Assembly (NCBI GenBank): GCA_913063405.1
Contig: CAJXZB010000009.1
Location: 32,852-96,851, forward strand
DNA: 64,000 nucleotides
Direction: 5' to 3'
Source of the DNA: an uncultured Ulvibacter sp.
GTDB lineage: Bacteria > Bacteroidota > Bacteroidia > Flavobacteriales > Flavobacteriaceae
Under the pieces are notes generated by a model. It was not told the origin of the DNA. It did not search any database and saw only the letters and a program-made list of their open reading frames with translations. A program made the translations under genes and the position numbers. Positions within the stretch are counted from its first letter, which is position 1. Each line of letters begins with the position of its first letter. This document shows, piece by piece, positions 19,025 through 28,014 of this stretch.

Positions 19025-20251
19025 ATGGAAAAAAAACCTAGTGTTGTGATGATGGGGTTGGGCTATATAGGTCTGCCAACGGCTGCCTTGATAGCTAGTA
19101 GAGGCATGCAAGTAACAGGAGTTGATATTAGCAAGAATGTTGTTGAAACTATCAATAAAGGCAGGATTCATATAGTGGAGCCGGATCTTGATGGACTGGT
19201 TCATCATGTTGTAAAGAATGGATATTTAAAAGCAACAGACGCTTCAGTAGTCGCAGATGTATATTTGATTGCTGTTCCTACGCCTTTTAAAGAAAATAAT
19301 ATTCCGGACTTAACATTTGTTATGTCTGCGACCCAAAATATTATTCCAACATTGAGGCCTGGAGCTTTGGTTATATTAGAGTCTACCAGTCCAGTTGGAA
19401 CGACAAGAGAAATGCAAAAGTTGATCTTTAGAGAACGCCCAGAATTAGAAGGTCATATATATATTGCCTATTGCCCTGAGCGAGTTCTGCCAGGTAATAT
19501 CATTTATGAATTGGAACATAATGATAGAGCTATTGGAGGATTAGATAAAGCTTCTACAGAAAAGGCAGTGGCTTTCTATAAATATTTTGTAAAAGGTGAA
19601 TTACATAAAACTAACTCCCGTACTGCAGAAATGTGTAAGCTGGTGGAAAATTCTTCTAGAGATGTACAAATCGCATTTGCTAACGAATTGTCCATGATTT
19701 GTGATAAAGCAGACATTAATGTATGGGAACTAATCCATTTGGCCAATAAACACCCTAGAGTTAATATATTACAACCAGGGACGGGTGTAGGAGGCCATTG
19801 TATTGCGGTGGACCCTTGGTTTATTGTTTCGGAATTTCCTAGAGAGGCTAGGATTATAAGGACTTCTAGAGAGATTAATAATTACAAAACCGAATGGGCA
19901 ATCGAAAAAGTTAAGAATTGCGCGTTAGAGTTTAAAATTGAAAATAACCGAGATGCTGTGATTGCTTGTATGGGACTTGCTTTTAAACCAAATATCGACG
20001 ACCTTAGAGAATCACCTGCACTTACGGTTGCTGAAAAAATTAGCAGTGATGGTTTTTCAGTGTTGAGGGTTGAACCGAACCTTAACATTGACGGAAAGTA
20101 TAAATTAACAGCTGTTAACGAGGCTTTAGATAAAGCAGACATTATCGTTTTTCTTGTAGCTCATAACGAGTTCAAAGAATTAAACATCGACCCTAGCAAG
20201 CAGATTATTGATTTTGTTGGCCTGGAAGGACATTTAAAAGGGTCAAACTAA
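19025..20251 (+). CDS. wecC: UDP-N-acetyl-D-mannosamine dehydrogenase
   Basis: A 408-residue UDP-sugar 6-dehydrogenase. The NAD site GLGYIGLPTAAL is near residue 12, the CPERVLPG segment is of the WecC type, and the GVGGHCIAVDPWF stretch carries the catalytic Cys. It follows wecB directly, which supports ManNAc rather than glucose as substrate. The product is UDP-ManNAcA, a polysaccharide precursor. Confidence 0.94.
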   Translation: MEKKPSVVMMGLGYIGLPTAALIASRGMQVTGVDISKNVVETINKGRIHIVEPDLDGLVHHVVKNGYLKATDASVVADVYLIAVPTPFKENNIPDLTFVMSATQNIIPTLRPGALVILESTSPVGTTREMQKLIFRERPELEGHIYIAYCPERVLPGNIIYELEHNDRAIGGLDKASTEKAVAFYKYFVKGELHKTNSRTAEMCKLVENSSRDVQIAFANELSMICDKADINVWELIHLANKHPRVNILQPGTGVGGHCIAVDPWFIVSEFPREARIIRTSREINNYKTEWAIEKVKNCALEFKIENNRDAVIACMGLAFKPNIDDLRESPALTVAEKISSDGFSVLRVEPNLNIDGKYKLTAVNEALDKADIIVFLVAHNEFKELNIDPSKQIIDFVGLEGHLKGSN

Positions 20252-20279
20252 TTTGATCTTGGATGAAAATTGAAAACAT

Positions 20280-21719
20280 ATGTTGTTTAACTCTTTAGAT
20301 TTTGCACTATTTTTTCCAATTTTCTTCATTCTTTATTGGCTTGTTGCTAAAAAGTTAACGCTAAGAAACATACTTATTTTAGTTGGTAGCTACGTTTTTT
20401 ATGCTTGGTGGGATTGGCGTTTTTTGATTTTAATTGTTTTCAGCTCTATAGTTGATTTTATAATTGGTCAAAAAATTAAGAACAGTGATTCGAAACGTAT
20501 TAAAAAACGATATTTGATTACCAGCCTTTTAACCAATTTAGGGCTGCTGGTTTATTTTAAATATTCAAATTTCTTTATTGATTCTTTTATAAATTCTTTC
20601 AAACTATTTGGAGCTGAGTTTGATTCCTTTTCGTTGAATATAATTTTACCGGTTGGAATTAGTTTTTACACATTTCAAACCCTTAGTTATACCATCGATA
20701 TTTATCGGGGACGATTAGAACCAACCAAGAATTGGCTCGCTTTCTTTTCGTTTGTTGCGTTTTTCCCTCAGTTGGTTGCGGGACCTATTGAAAGAGCGTC
20801 TCATCTGCTGCCACAATTTTTTAAAACGTACTCATTTGATTATAAGCTGTTTAAAAGTGGAATACTATTGCTGGCTTTTGGTTTGTTTAAGAAAATGGTT
20901 ATTGCGGATAGATTAGCAATTGTTGTTAACCAAGTATATAATAACCCCGCTGAGTATAATGGACCAGAATACATAATTGCGACTATCTTTTTTGCATTTC
21001 AAATTTATTGTGATTTTTCCGGATATTCGGATATCGCTATTGGAATAGCTAGAACGATGGGGTTTGATTTAATGAAGAATTTTGATACGCCATATTTTGC
21101 AAGAAGTATCACTGATTTCTGGCGAAGATGGCATATCTCATTATCTACTTGGTTTAGAGATTATGTATATATTCCATTAGGAGGAAGTCGAAAAGGTGAG
21201 TTTAGAGTTTATTTAAACTTATTCATCGTCTTCGCCGTTAGTGGGTTATGGCATGGAGCGGCAGTAACATTTATTATTTGGGGTGCAATTCATGGAGCAA
21301 TTATCGTATTAGAAAAGGCCTTTGGAAATCATAACTTGGTTTATAGCCGGAATAAATTATTCTCGGCTGGATTTTTTACACTTCTGACCTTTACTATTGT
21401 CTGTTTTGCTTGGATATTTTTTAGAGCCAATAGCTTTTCGGATTCTTTATATATTGTACAGAACCTTATAAATTTTGATGGAGGGAGAAGTATTATTGAA
21501 TTAGGGTTAACAAAGAGCGAGTTTTATTTATCATTAATCTTAATTGTTCTGCTTTTGGGTTTTGACTTAATTCACAGAAAATATGGAGCTTTAAAATTAC
21601 TAAATTCTATTCCGTTAACTTTAAGGTTGATGACCTACACAGTAATAGTTTATTCAATAGTAGTTTTTGGTATTTACGGGGATAATAGCGTCTCGGAGTT
21701 TATTTATTTTCAATTTTGA
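20280..21719 (+). CDS. MBOAT family O-acyltransferase (AlgI-like)
   Basis: A 479-residue polytopic membrane protein of the MBOAT family. The signature FWRRWHISLSTWFRDYVYIPLGG (280-302) and the active-site His325 in SGLWHGAAV are present. AlgI-type proteins pass acyl groups across the membrane to exported polysaccharides. The next gene encodes an SGNH-like protein, the usual partner that transfers the acyl group. Confidence 0.92.
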   Translation: MLFNSLDFALFFPIFFILYWLVAKKLTLRNILILVGSYVFYAWWDWRFLILIVFSSIVDFIIGQKIKNSDSKRIKKRYLITSLLTNLGLLVYFKYSNFFIDSFINSFKLFGAEFDSFSLNIILPVGISFYTFQTLSYTIDIYRGRLEPTKNWLAFFSFVAFFPQLVAGPIERASHLLPQFFKTYSFDYKLFKSGILLLAFGLFKKMVIADRLAIVVNQVYNNPAEYNGPEYIIATIFFAFQIYCDFSGYSDIAIGIARTMGFDLMKNFDTPYFARSITDFWRRWHISLSTWFRDYVYIPLGGSRKGEFRVYLNLFIVFAVSGLWHGAAVTFIIWGAIHGAIIVLEKAFGNHNLVYSRNKLFSAGFFTLLTFTIVCFAWIFFRANSFSDSLYIVQNLINFDGGRSIIELGLTKSEFYLSLILIVLLLGFDLIHRKYGALKLLNSIPLTLRLMTYTVIVYSIVVFGIYGDNSVSEFIYFQF

Positions 21720-21726
21720 TTGGACT

Positions 21727-23157
21727 ATGAAGAAAAGAGCAGTTTTTGGATTTTCGTTGTTTCTGGTAGTAGGGTATTTATATCTGGATAAAGCCTTTTC
21801 ATCAAATCATTATTATATAAATACTACTGAGGATTTTGTGGAACTAGCAGATAAAACTAATATCGATGTTATCTTCATGGGTAGTTCCCATGCTTATACT
21901 GCGTATAATCCAATTATAATAAATGATCAATGCAATACCATAAGCTTTAATTTGGGATCAGACTCGCTTCTAATGTCTTTAACGGATTTATTGCTAACGG
22001 AAGCCTTTAAATATACTAACCCAAAATTAATAGTGATTGAGGCGTATATAGGGTCTTTATTTGTGAAGTATACTGAGGAAGTGAAGGGACATCAATTAAG
22101 GGCGTTGGATTTCGTTTCGAACTTATCACCAATGAAATTTACTAAAACGAGAAAATTATTTTCAAATGATGAATTTATTGGGGTTTATTCTCCACTCGTA
22201 AGAAATCATGCAAGCTGGAGTGGCGTTAGCTTTACCAACTTGTCGAAAAGACGAGTTTTGGACGATAATAATGTATTTTTTAATAGCGGTTACTTGGGTG
22301 CGTTAACGGTTATAACCGAAGAAGTCAAGACTAATTACCTAAATTTTAGGGATAAGAATATTACCAAGGATAGCTCGGTAGTGAGAATTAAGGGTAAAAC
22401 AAAAAATGAGATTGCTTCAGTTATTAATGTTGCCAAAAATGCGGGAATAGATGTGCTGGTGGTTACATCTCCTGATTTACGGGCCAAATATTCTAATTAC
22501 TTCTTTTTCGATGAACTAAGAAGCGTTTGTGACTCATTAGAGGTTAACTATTTGAACCTTAATGATCATTACGCTGACTTTAATTTGACGACAGACGATT
22601 TTAAGGACTCCAATCACCTCAATTTATATGGTGGCACCAAAGTTTCCAAGTTTCTAGGAGGTTACATTAATAAGAACTATGATCTACCTAAAAGAAACCT
22701 AGATGAGGCTTGGCAACAATCTAAGTTAGCGTATGATGGATTTATGAATCAGTATTATAATACTGGAGATGGAACTTATTCTCTGGATGATGATTTTATA
22801 TTTTTAAATGAAATAGAATCGAGTCAATTATCAATCGTTAAATCAGGAAATGAATTTGTAATTACACTTAATTTAGACGTATCAAAGAAATCGAAAAAAG
22901 GCAATAAGGGGTTTGCCTTTGAGTTTCAAATACACCCAAGAGACAATGAGCAAAACTTGTTAAGTGAAAAGAGTAAATCGAGAAAATGGAAATTCGAAAG
23001 AGGCGCCACTCCTCTCATGGATAATCAAAGTATAATTACTTGTAAAATAACCTCTAATATTGAGCATATAAAGGAGGTTCGAATTTTCCTATACAAACAA
23101 GGTGAAAAGGGAATTAAAGGTGAGTCGTTACTGATTAATAATGTGATTTTTAATTAA
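21727..23157 (+). CDS. SGNH-hydrolase-like membrane-anchored protein, likely polysaccharide acylation partner
   Basis: A 476-residue protein with an N-terminal membrane anchor (about 5-22). A GSSH box (52-55) takes the place of GDSL, and a DSNHLNLYGG stretch near residue 295 supplies the Asp/His pair of the SGNH fold. The start was moved from a longer frame to ATG 21727 because the extra 20 residues are encoded by the end of the MBOAT gene. It follows that gene by 7 bases, a pairing known from AlgI/AlgX/AlgJ systems. Confidence 0.7.
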   Translation: MKKRAVFGFSLFLVVGYLYLDKAFSSNHYYINTTEDFVELADKTNIDVIFMGSSHAYTAYNPIIINDQCNTISFNLGSDSLLMSLTDLLLTEAFKYTNPKLIVIEAYIGSLFVKYTEEVKGHQLRALDFVSNLSPMKFTKTRKLFSNDEFIGVYSPLVRNHASWSGVSFTNLSKRRVLDDNNVFFNSGYLGALTVITEEVKTNYLNFRDKNITKDSSVVRIKGKTKNEIASVINVAKNAGIDVLVVTSPDLRAKYSNYFFFDELRSVCDSLEVNYLNLNDHYADFNLTTDDFKDSNHLNLYGGTKVSKFLGGYINKNYDLPKRNLDEAWQQSKLAYDGFMNQYYNTGDGTYSLDDDFIFLNEIESSQLSIVKSGNEFVITLNLDVSKKSKKGNKGFAFEFQIHPRDNEQNLLSEKSKSRKWKFERGATPLMDNQSIITCKITSNIEHIKEVRIFLYKQGEKGIKGESLLINNVIFN

Positions 23158-23196
23158 TTAAACGTTAAATATTGGATTTTAGCCAATCGTTGAATA

Positions 23197-24525
23197 ATGA
23201 ATCTTAAAAAACTACTAAGTAACAAGGATAGTATATTAAATAAGGGGTTTGCATCTACTTTGATTAAAATTCTAGGCGCATTATCGAGCTATGGATTATC
23301 TTTTTTGATTGCCAGAAAATTTGGGGCAGAAGGAAACGGTGTTTTTGCTCTTTTTATGACTTACACAGTTATTTTAAGCACTTTTTTTTATTTGGGGCTT
23401 GATTTTTTTCTAGTAAAAAGAGTCTCAGTTTTAATGGTTGAATCTCGCTTTAAAGAAGTGCAGTATTTGTATAAAAAAATTCTAAAAGCTTATGTTGCAC
23501 CAGCCTCAGGACTTATTCTTCTGGCGGGAATAATTTTATATGTACAGTTTGACGAGCTATTGTTTCTTCTTGGAGCCATAGGAATCATGGTCAACGTTTT
23601 TATCGATATAAATAGTGCTGTTTTTAGAGGTTTAAAAATGGCTGAGTGGTTTAGTTTTTTCACTCAGTTTTCTAAGTACTTTATTACTATTGTACTGTTC
23701 CTACTTCCAATCCTAAGTGAAGAGGGAAGTAAGAATGCAGTGATTTTTCCATATGTAATCAGCCTTATTTTGAATGGTGCTTTTTCCTTTTTTGTTTTAA
23801 AAAATAAATTAGATAAACTCAAGGCAGGAGAGAATAAAATAGATGTAAAATCAGACTCCATACTATCTATAATTAAAATATCTAAAGACTTTTTTTTCGC
23901 ATCGGTACTTATCATAACACTAGTTTGGGTTGATTTTATTTTAATTGATTTTTTCTTAAATGAAGAGGACGCCGGAATTTATAGTATCGCCTTAAAATTA
24001 GCCACTCTAGTTTCTTTTGGGTTTACGGCGTTTAATGCATTTCTCGCACCTAGAATTTCAGAAATTCATGTTCAGGGAAATATTAAGAAACTTCAAAAAG
24101 TTCTAACTGAGAATTTTGCACTTGTATTGCCCATGCTCCTTATACCCTTTTGTACTATAATTTTTTTCCATGATCAATTATTAGGTTTCTTTGGAGATGA
24201 ATTTAGACCTGGTTGGAAGGTCTTATTACTTTTGGCTAGTGGACAACTCATAAATGGAATTTTTGGTCCTGTAAGTTTACTTTTACAAATGACAAACCAT
24301 CAGAAATTATTTCAAAAGATACTTGTATGGACCTTTGTTTTAAAATTGTCACTAGCATTTTTATTTGTAAATTTCTGGGGAATTGAAGGGATTGCCTTTG
24401 CAAGTTTTTTAGCCTTAAGTTTATGGACGGTTATTGGTAGTTTTTTCGTGTATAAAAAAGTTGGAGTCTATTCTTGGTTTAGTTTTGCTGAAGCAAAAAA
24501 ACTATTAACTCAATTAGGAAAATGA
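23197..24525 (+). CDS. Wzx-like oligosaccharide flippase
   Basis: A 442-residue protein with about 12-14 membrane helices and the MOP-superfamily opening GFASTLIKILGALSSYGLSFLIARKFGAEG. It is expected to flip undecaprenyl-linked oligosaccharide units to the periplasm. It overlaps the next gene by four bases. Among genes in the locus it is the only clear flippase. Confidence 0.85.
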   Translation: MNLKKLLSNKDSILNKGFASTLIKILGALSSYGLSFLIARKFGAEGNGVFALFMTYTVILSTFFYLGLDFFLVKRVSVLMVESRFKEVQYLYKKILKAYVAPASGLILLAGIILYVQFDELLFLLGAIGIMVNVFIDINSAVFRGLKMAEWFSFFTQFSKYFITIVLFLLPILSEEGSKNAVIFPYVISLILNGAFSFFVLKNKLDKLKAGENKIDVKSDSILSIIKISKDFFFASVLIITLVWVDFILIDFFLNEEDAGIYSIALKLATLVSFGFTAFNAFLAPRISEIHVQGNIKKLQKVLTENFALVLPMLLIPFCTIIFFHDQLLGFFGDEFRPGWKVLLLLASGQLINGIFGPVSLLLQMTNHQKLFQKILVWTFVLKLSLAFLFVNFWGIEGIAFASFLALSLWTVIGSFFVYKKVGVYSWFSFAEAKKLLTQLGK

Positions 24526-25739
24526 AGAGAATTGTAATAAATCAGAATGGTCTCTTTAAAGTTTCGATAAGTCTTTTAACGATTGCTTTCGTTCTTTTTT
24601 ATTTTTCTGATGGAGTGGGAAAAATGGTGTATCGTAGTGGAGCCGGGTATACCCCGTATAGTGCTATTTTAAAAGGGTTTTTTGAAATAGTGATTTTGCT
24701 TTACGCAATAGTAACTTTAAGAAAAGCAAAGGCCACAATTATTTTTGCAATTTTTTTATTACTTGTGTCTTTTCTTATAGGTCAGTTTTTCCTAAGTCTT
24801 AGTTTCAAGGAACTTGACTTCGCTGAAAACTTCAGTACGCTTTTTAAATATTTGTTTCCTTTTATTTTTTATCTGCTGGCGTTAGATATTATGTCGTATA
24901 AGGAATATCCTGACAAGTTACTTAAGTATTACAAAATAATTATCTCATTAAATAGTATACTTATTGTGCTGGGGGCTATTCTAAGTATTACGTATTTTAA
25001 AACATACAGGGGGATTCATCGATTTGGATATGATGGTTTGATTTTTGCTCAAAATGAAGCTTCATTTATCTTTATTTTTGCTATTACAACAGTCTATTAT
25101 CGAAGGTTTTATTTAGGGATTAAAGAAAAGTTTTTTTGGATAGTTTTGCTTCCTTCATTAATTGTCGCCACTAAGGCAGTATATGTTTTTGTAATATTAT
25201 TATTCTTTTTTCATCTCATAAAAAGGGTTCCGTTGAAAAGAATTCTGGCTTTTGGAATTTCTATTTTTGTAATGGGATATTTAATTTTTAGCACAGCAAT
25301 TAACGATATATTCATTAACTCCTACCAGGTATTTATGTACGAGTTGAACAAAGGAGGACTTTTACACGCACTATTGTCTGGTAGAGATGCGTACATAAAG
25401 GAAAAATTATCGCCATTAATCCTTGAGCACTGGTCCTTGCCAAACATCTTTTTTGGTGGTCAGGATGTAGTTGCCCACTATATTGAAATGGGATTTTTCG
25501 ACTTGCTTCTATTCTTCGGCTTATTTGGCGCGGCATTCTATAGTTATTTTTTCTTTAAATTATTTAATCTAATACCTTTTAAGAGAGATTTTAAGATATT
25601 TTTCGGATTCAGTCTATTGATCATTATTGGAACCGCGGGACATTTTTTTGAAAGTGGTATTGCGGGAATTCATTTTATTTTTTTGCTACTAATAAATAAG
25701 AATTATAAGGCTAAAGATCTTCCTGAGTTAAAGGAATGA
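24522..25739 (+). CDS. Polytopic membrane protein, candidate polysaccharide polymerase (Wzy-like)
   Basis: A 405-residue protein with about ten predicted membrane helices. I see no conserved Wzy motif, which is common for polymerases. A larger extracytoplasmic loop occurs around residues 275-310 (including SGRDAYIKEKL). It is translationally coupled to the flippase. The call rests on topology and context. Confidence 0.55.
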   Translation: MKRIVINQNGLFKVSISLLTIAFVLFYFSDGVGKMVYRSGAGYTPYSAILKGFFEIVILLYAIVTLRKAKATIIFAIFLLLVSFLIGQFFLSLSFKELDFAENFSTLFKYLFPFIFYLLALDIMSYKEYPDKLLKYYKIIISLNSILIVLGAILSITYFKTYRGIHRFGYDGLIFAQNEASFIFIFAITTVYYRRFYLGIKEKFFWIVLLPSLIVATKAVYVFVILLFFFHLIKRVPLKRILAFGISIFVMGYLIFSTAINDIFINSYQVFMYELNKGGLLHALLSGRDAYIKEKLSPLILEHWSLPNIFFGGQDVVAHYIEMGFFDLLLFFGLFGAAFYSYFFFKLFNLIPFKRDFKIFFGFSLLIIIGTAGHFFESGIAGIHFIFLLLINKNYKAKDLPELKE

Positions 25740-25766
25740 TTTTAAAGTTTTAACAGATCGAGATTC

Positions 25767-27005
25767 ATGAAGCAGTTTTACAAAAGAGAAATTTTGGTTT
25801 TAGGCGCAGCAATTGCGTCTATTGGTTATGTGTTTTCAATAGCTACAGGATCGATAGGTCTAATGCTTTTTTTAGTGGCTTGGCTTACAAATTATAGAGA
25901 TGTGGATTTAGGAGTTATCTTAAAAAGGAATTCCTTGCACCTGTTATTACTGTTTTTCGGACTTTTAATAATTCAAATTTTCTATTCTCTAAATATTAAG
26001 CAAGGGCAAAAAGATATTATGCGGTTTCTTGCGTTTATTATATTCCCACTTATTTTTTTAACGATCAAACCATTTGGTCAAAATGAACGAAATCGTATAG
26101 TTAGGATATTTGTTCACGCGCTATCATTGTTTTTTATTGTTTGTTTTGTTAACGCAATGATTAGACAAATTGGTTTTTGGAGTCGAGGGGGCATTTTTAA
26201 TTGGTATTATTTTTATCGCTACGATTTTCTTGAAATTTTCAGGCAACACCCCACCTATCTTTCTATGTTTACTTTATTGTCTTTAAACTTTATATTCTAT
26301 AAAAAGAAGGGAATAATAATTAAACCTTGGTTATTGTATGGTAGCGCTCTGTTACAAACTGTCGCTATACTTTTATATGGAAGCAGGATAGGCTATATAC
26401 TTTTAATATTATTGTTGGGAATCTACATTTTGAAAAACATATCTTTAAAATCTGGAAAGGATAGAGTTAGAAAATTGTTGATTTACGGATCAGGACTAAT
26501 CTTTTTGGTGGCTGTGATGTGGAATATCCCAATCATTAAAGAACGATTGCTTTATTCCGTTGGGTTTGATTATAACTATAAATTTAACGACAAGAAATTT
26601 ATTGGAACAAATACACCAGAAGAAAAAGGAAGACTATTATTATGGCAAGATGCATTAGAGATTATTAAAGAAAGCCCTTTATTTGGTCATGGTACTGGAT
26701 CGTCTCGTGATGTTTTGCTGCAGAAGTATAAAATTGAAAATCACACTGTTTTTTTGAAGAAAAGATACAATGCTCACAACACTTACCTCGAATTACTTAT
26801 AATGGGAGGGGTCTTTTTATTAGCTTCTTATCTTTCTGTGCTGGGGGTTTTATTTTATCAGGGCAAAAGACGTAATGATACTGTCCTTTTATCATTTTTC
26901 TTGATTATTTTGATTACTTCTATTACTGAAACAATTTTTAGAGCAGAAGGAATTATGTTTTTATCATTTTTCTATTGCTTTCTATTAACGAAATCAAGTG
27001 AATAA
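25767..27005 (+). CDS. O-antigen ligase/polymerase family protein
   Basis: A 412-residue polytopic membrane protein. The loop containing GRLLLWQDALEIIKESPLFGHG, followed by KRYNAHNTYLELLIMGG, matches the Wzy_C (O-antigen ligase) domain including its conserved NxYL-type segment. It could polymerise repeat units or ligate the chain to a lipid acceptor. It overlaps the following glycosyltransferase by eight bases. Confidence 0.8.
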   Translation: MKQFYKREILVLGAAIASIGYVFSIATGSIGLMLFLVAWLTNYRDVDLGVILKRNSLHLLLLFFGLLIIQIFYSLNIKQGQKDIMRFLAFIIFPLIFLTIKPFGQNERNRIVRIFVHALSLFFIVCFVNAMIRQIGFWSRGGIFNWYYFYRYDFLEIFRQHPTYLSMFTLLSLNFIFYKKKGIIIKPWLLYGSALLQTVAILLYGSRIGYILLILLLGIYILKNISLKSGKDRVRKLLIYGSGLIFLVAVMWNIPIIKERLLYSVGFDYNYKFNDKKFIGTNTPEEKGRLLLWQDALEIIKESPLFGHGTGSSRDVLLQKYKIENHTVFLKKRYNAHNTYLELLIMGGVFLLASYLSVLGVLFYQGKRRNDTVLLSFFLIILITSITETIFRAEGIMFLSFFYCFLLTKSSE

Positions 27006-27999
27006 AAAACTTGCAATATACGGCCCTTATCCACCCCCTATAGGAGGTGTCTCTGTTCATATAAAAAGAATGGTTCCTTATTTAGATGAGGCGAATATCG
27101 ATTACACGATTTTTAATTTTGGTTTTAAAAACACGAAAAACGTAGTCGCTACTAAAAAAAGTATTTTTTGGTACCCTAAAATATTTTTAAGTAAGAAATA
27201 TGAGTTGTTCCATTTTCACCAAATCTTTTTCTTTGAGTATTTTTTCTACTTTTTATTTTCCTTTGTTTATGGCCGTAAAATAATCCTTAGCATTCATGCT
27301 GAAAGAGTTTTATTTTATAGTTCAATAAAAAAGAAAATAGTTTTATTTCTCTTAAAAAATACACAAAAATTACAAGTTGTTTCAGTTTCAAAAAACCTAG
27401 ATGACTTCTTTATATCAAAAAATATTAATTCTGTTTTCTTGCCTGCATATGTTCCTCCTTCTTCGATTTCATGCGAGATAATTGAAAAAGATAATCGCAC
27501 CTATTTTCTCTTTAGTGTTTGGAAACTCACTAAAAAGCTTTCGGAAGAGACCTATAATATACCGCTCGCATTTCAATTTTTAAAGAACCATAAGGACAAA
27601 TTCAAAATGATTCTAATGATTGGAAGCGAGGGAATTTCAGACTTAGATTATTTAAGAAAGTTAATCAATGAGTATTCTATTGAAAACGATGTAGAAATAA
27701 TATTTGATAAAAACCTTGTAGATTACTTACAAAACGGCTCTTTTTTACTAAAGACCAACAAAGTAGATGGATATGGTGTTGCATTGCAAGAAGCTATGGA
27801 TTTAGGCATTCCGGCTATAGCAACCGATGTGTGTATTCGACCAAAAGGCACAGTTTTGTTTAAGGATAATGATATTAATGACTTGACGAACAAAATTAAT
27901 GATACGTTGAACAAACCAACACAAGACATTCTTAAAGATAAAGAGGACTTAAAGTACCACCTAAAATTAATTGAGATTTATAAACAATCATTAAATTAG
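26998..27999 (+). CDS. Glycosyltransferase, family 4-like fold
   Basis: A 333-residue GT-B type protein. The N-terminal IYGPYPPPIGGVSVHIKRM loop is typical of GT4 acceptor-side glycine loops, and YGVALQEAMDLGIPAIATDV (near 260) resembles the donor-binding EAM motif. The start is GTG at 26998, overlapping the previous gene; the next ATG would cut the glycine loop. Donor and acceptor are unknown. The sequence is more Lys/Phe/Asn-rich than its neighbours. Confidence 0.75.
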   Translation: MNKKLAIYGPYPPPIGGVSVHIKRMVPYLDEANIDYTIFNFGFKNTKNVVATKKSIFWYPKIFLSKKYELFHFHQIFFFEYFFYFLFSFVYGRKIILSIHAERVLFYSSIKKKIVLFLLKNTQKLQVVSVSKNLDDFFISKNINSVFLPAYVPPSSISCEIIEKDNRTYFLFSVWKLTKKLSEETYNIPLAFQFLKNHKDKFKMILMIGSEGISDLDYLRKLINEYSIENDVEIIFDKNLVDYLQNGSFLLKTNKVDGYGVALQEAMDLGIPAIATDVCIRPKGTVLFKDNDINDLTNKINDTLNKPTQDILKDKEDLKYHLKLIEIYKQSLN

Positions 28000-28014
28000 A
28001 GTTGCGGAGGACAT

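Noticed and set aside
21667..21726. Longer N-terminus of the SGNH-like protein
   Set aside because: Those codons lie inside the end of the MBOAT gene; ATG 21727 starts a normal membrane anchor.
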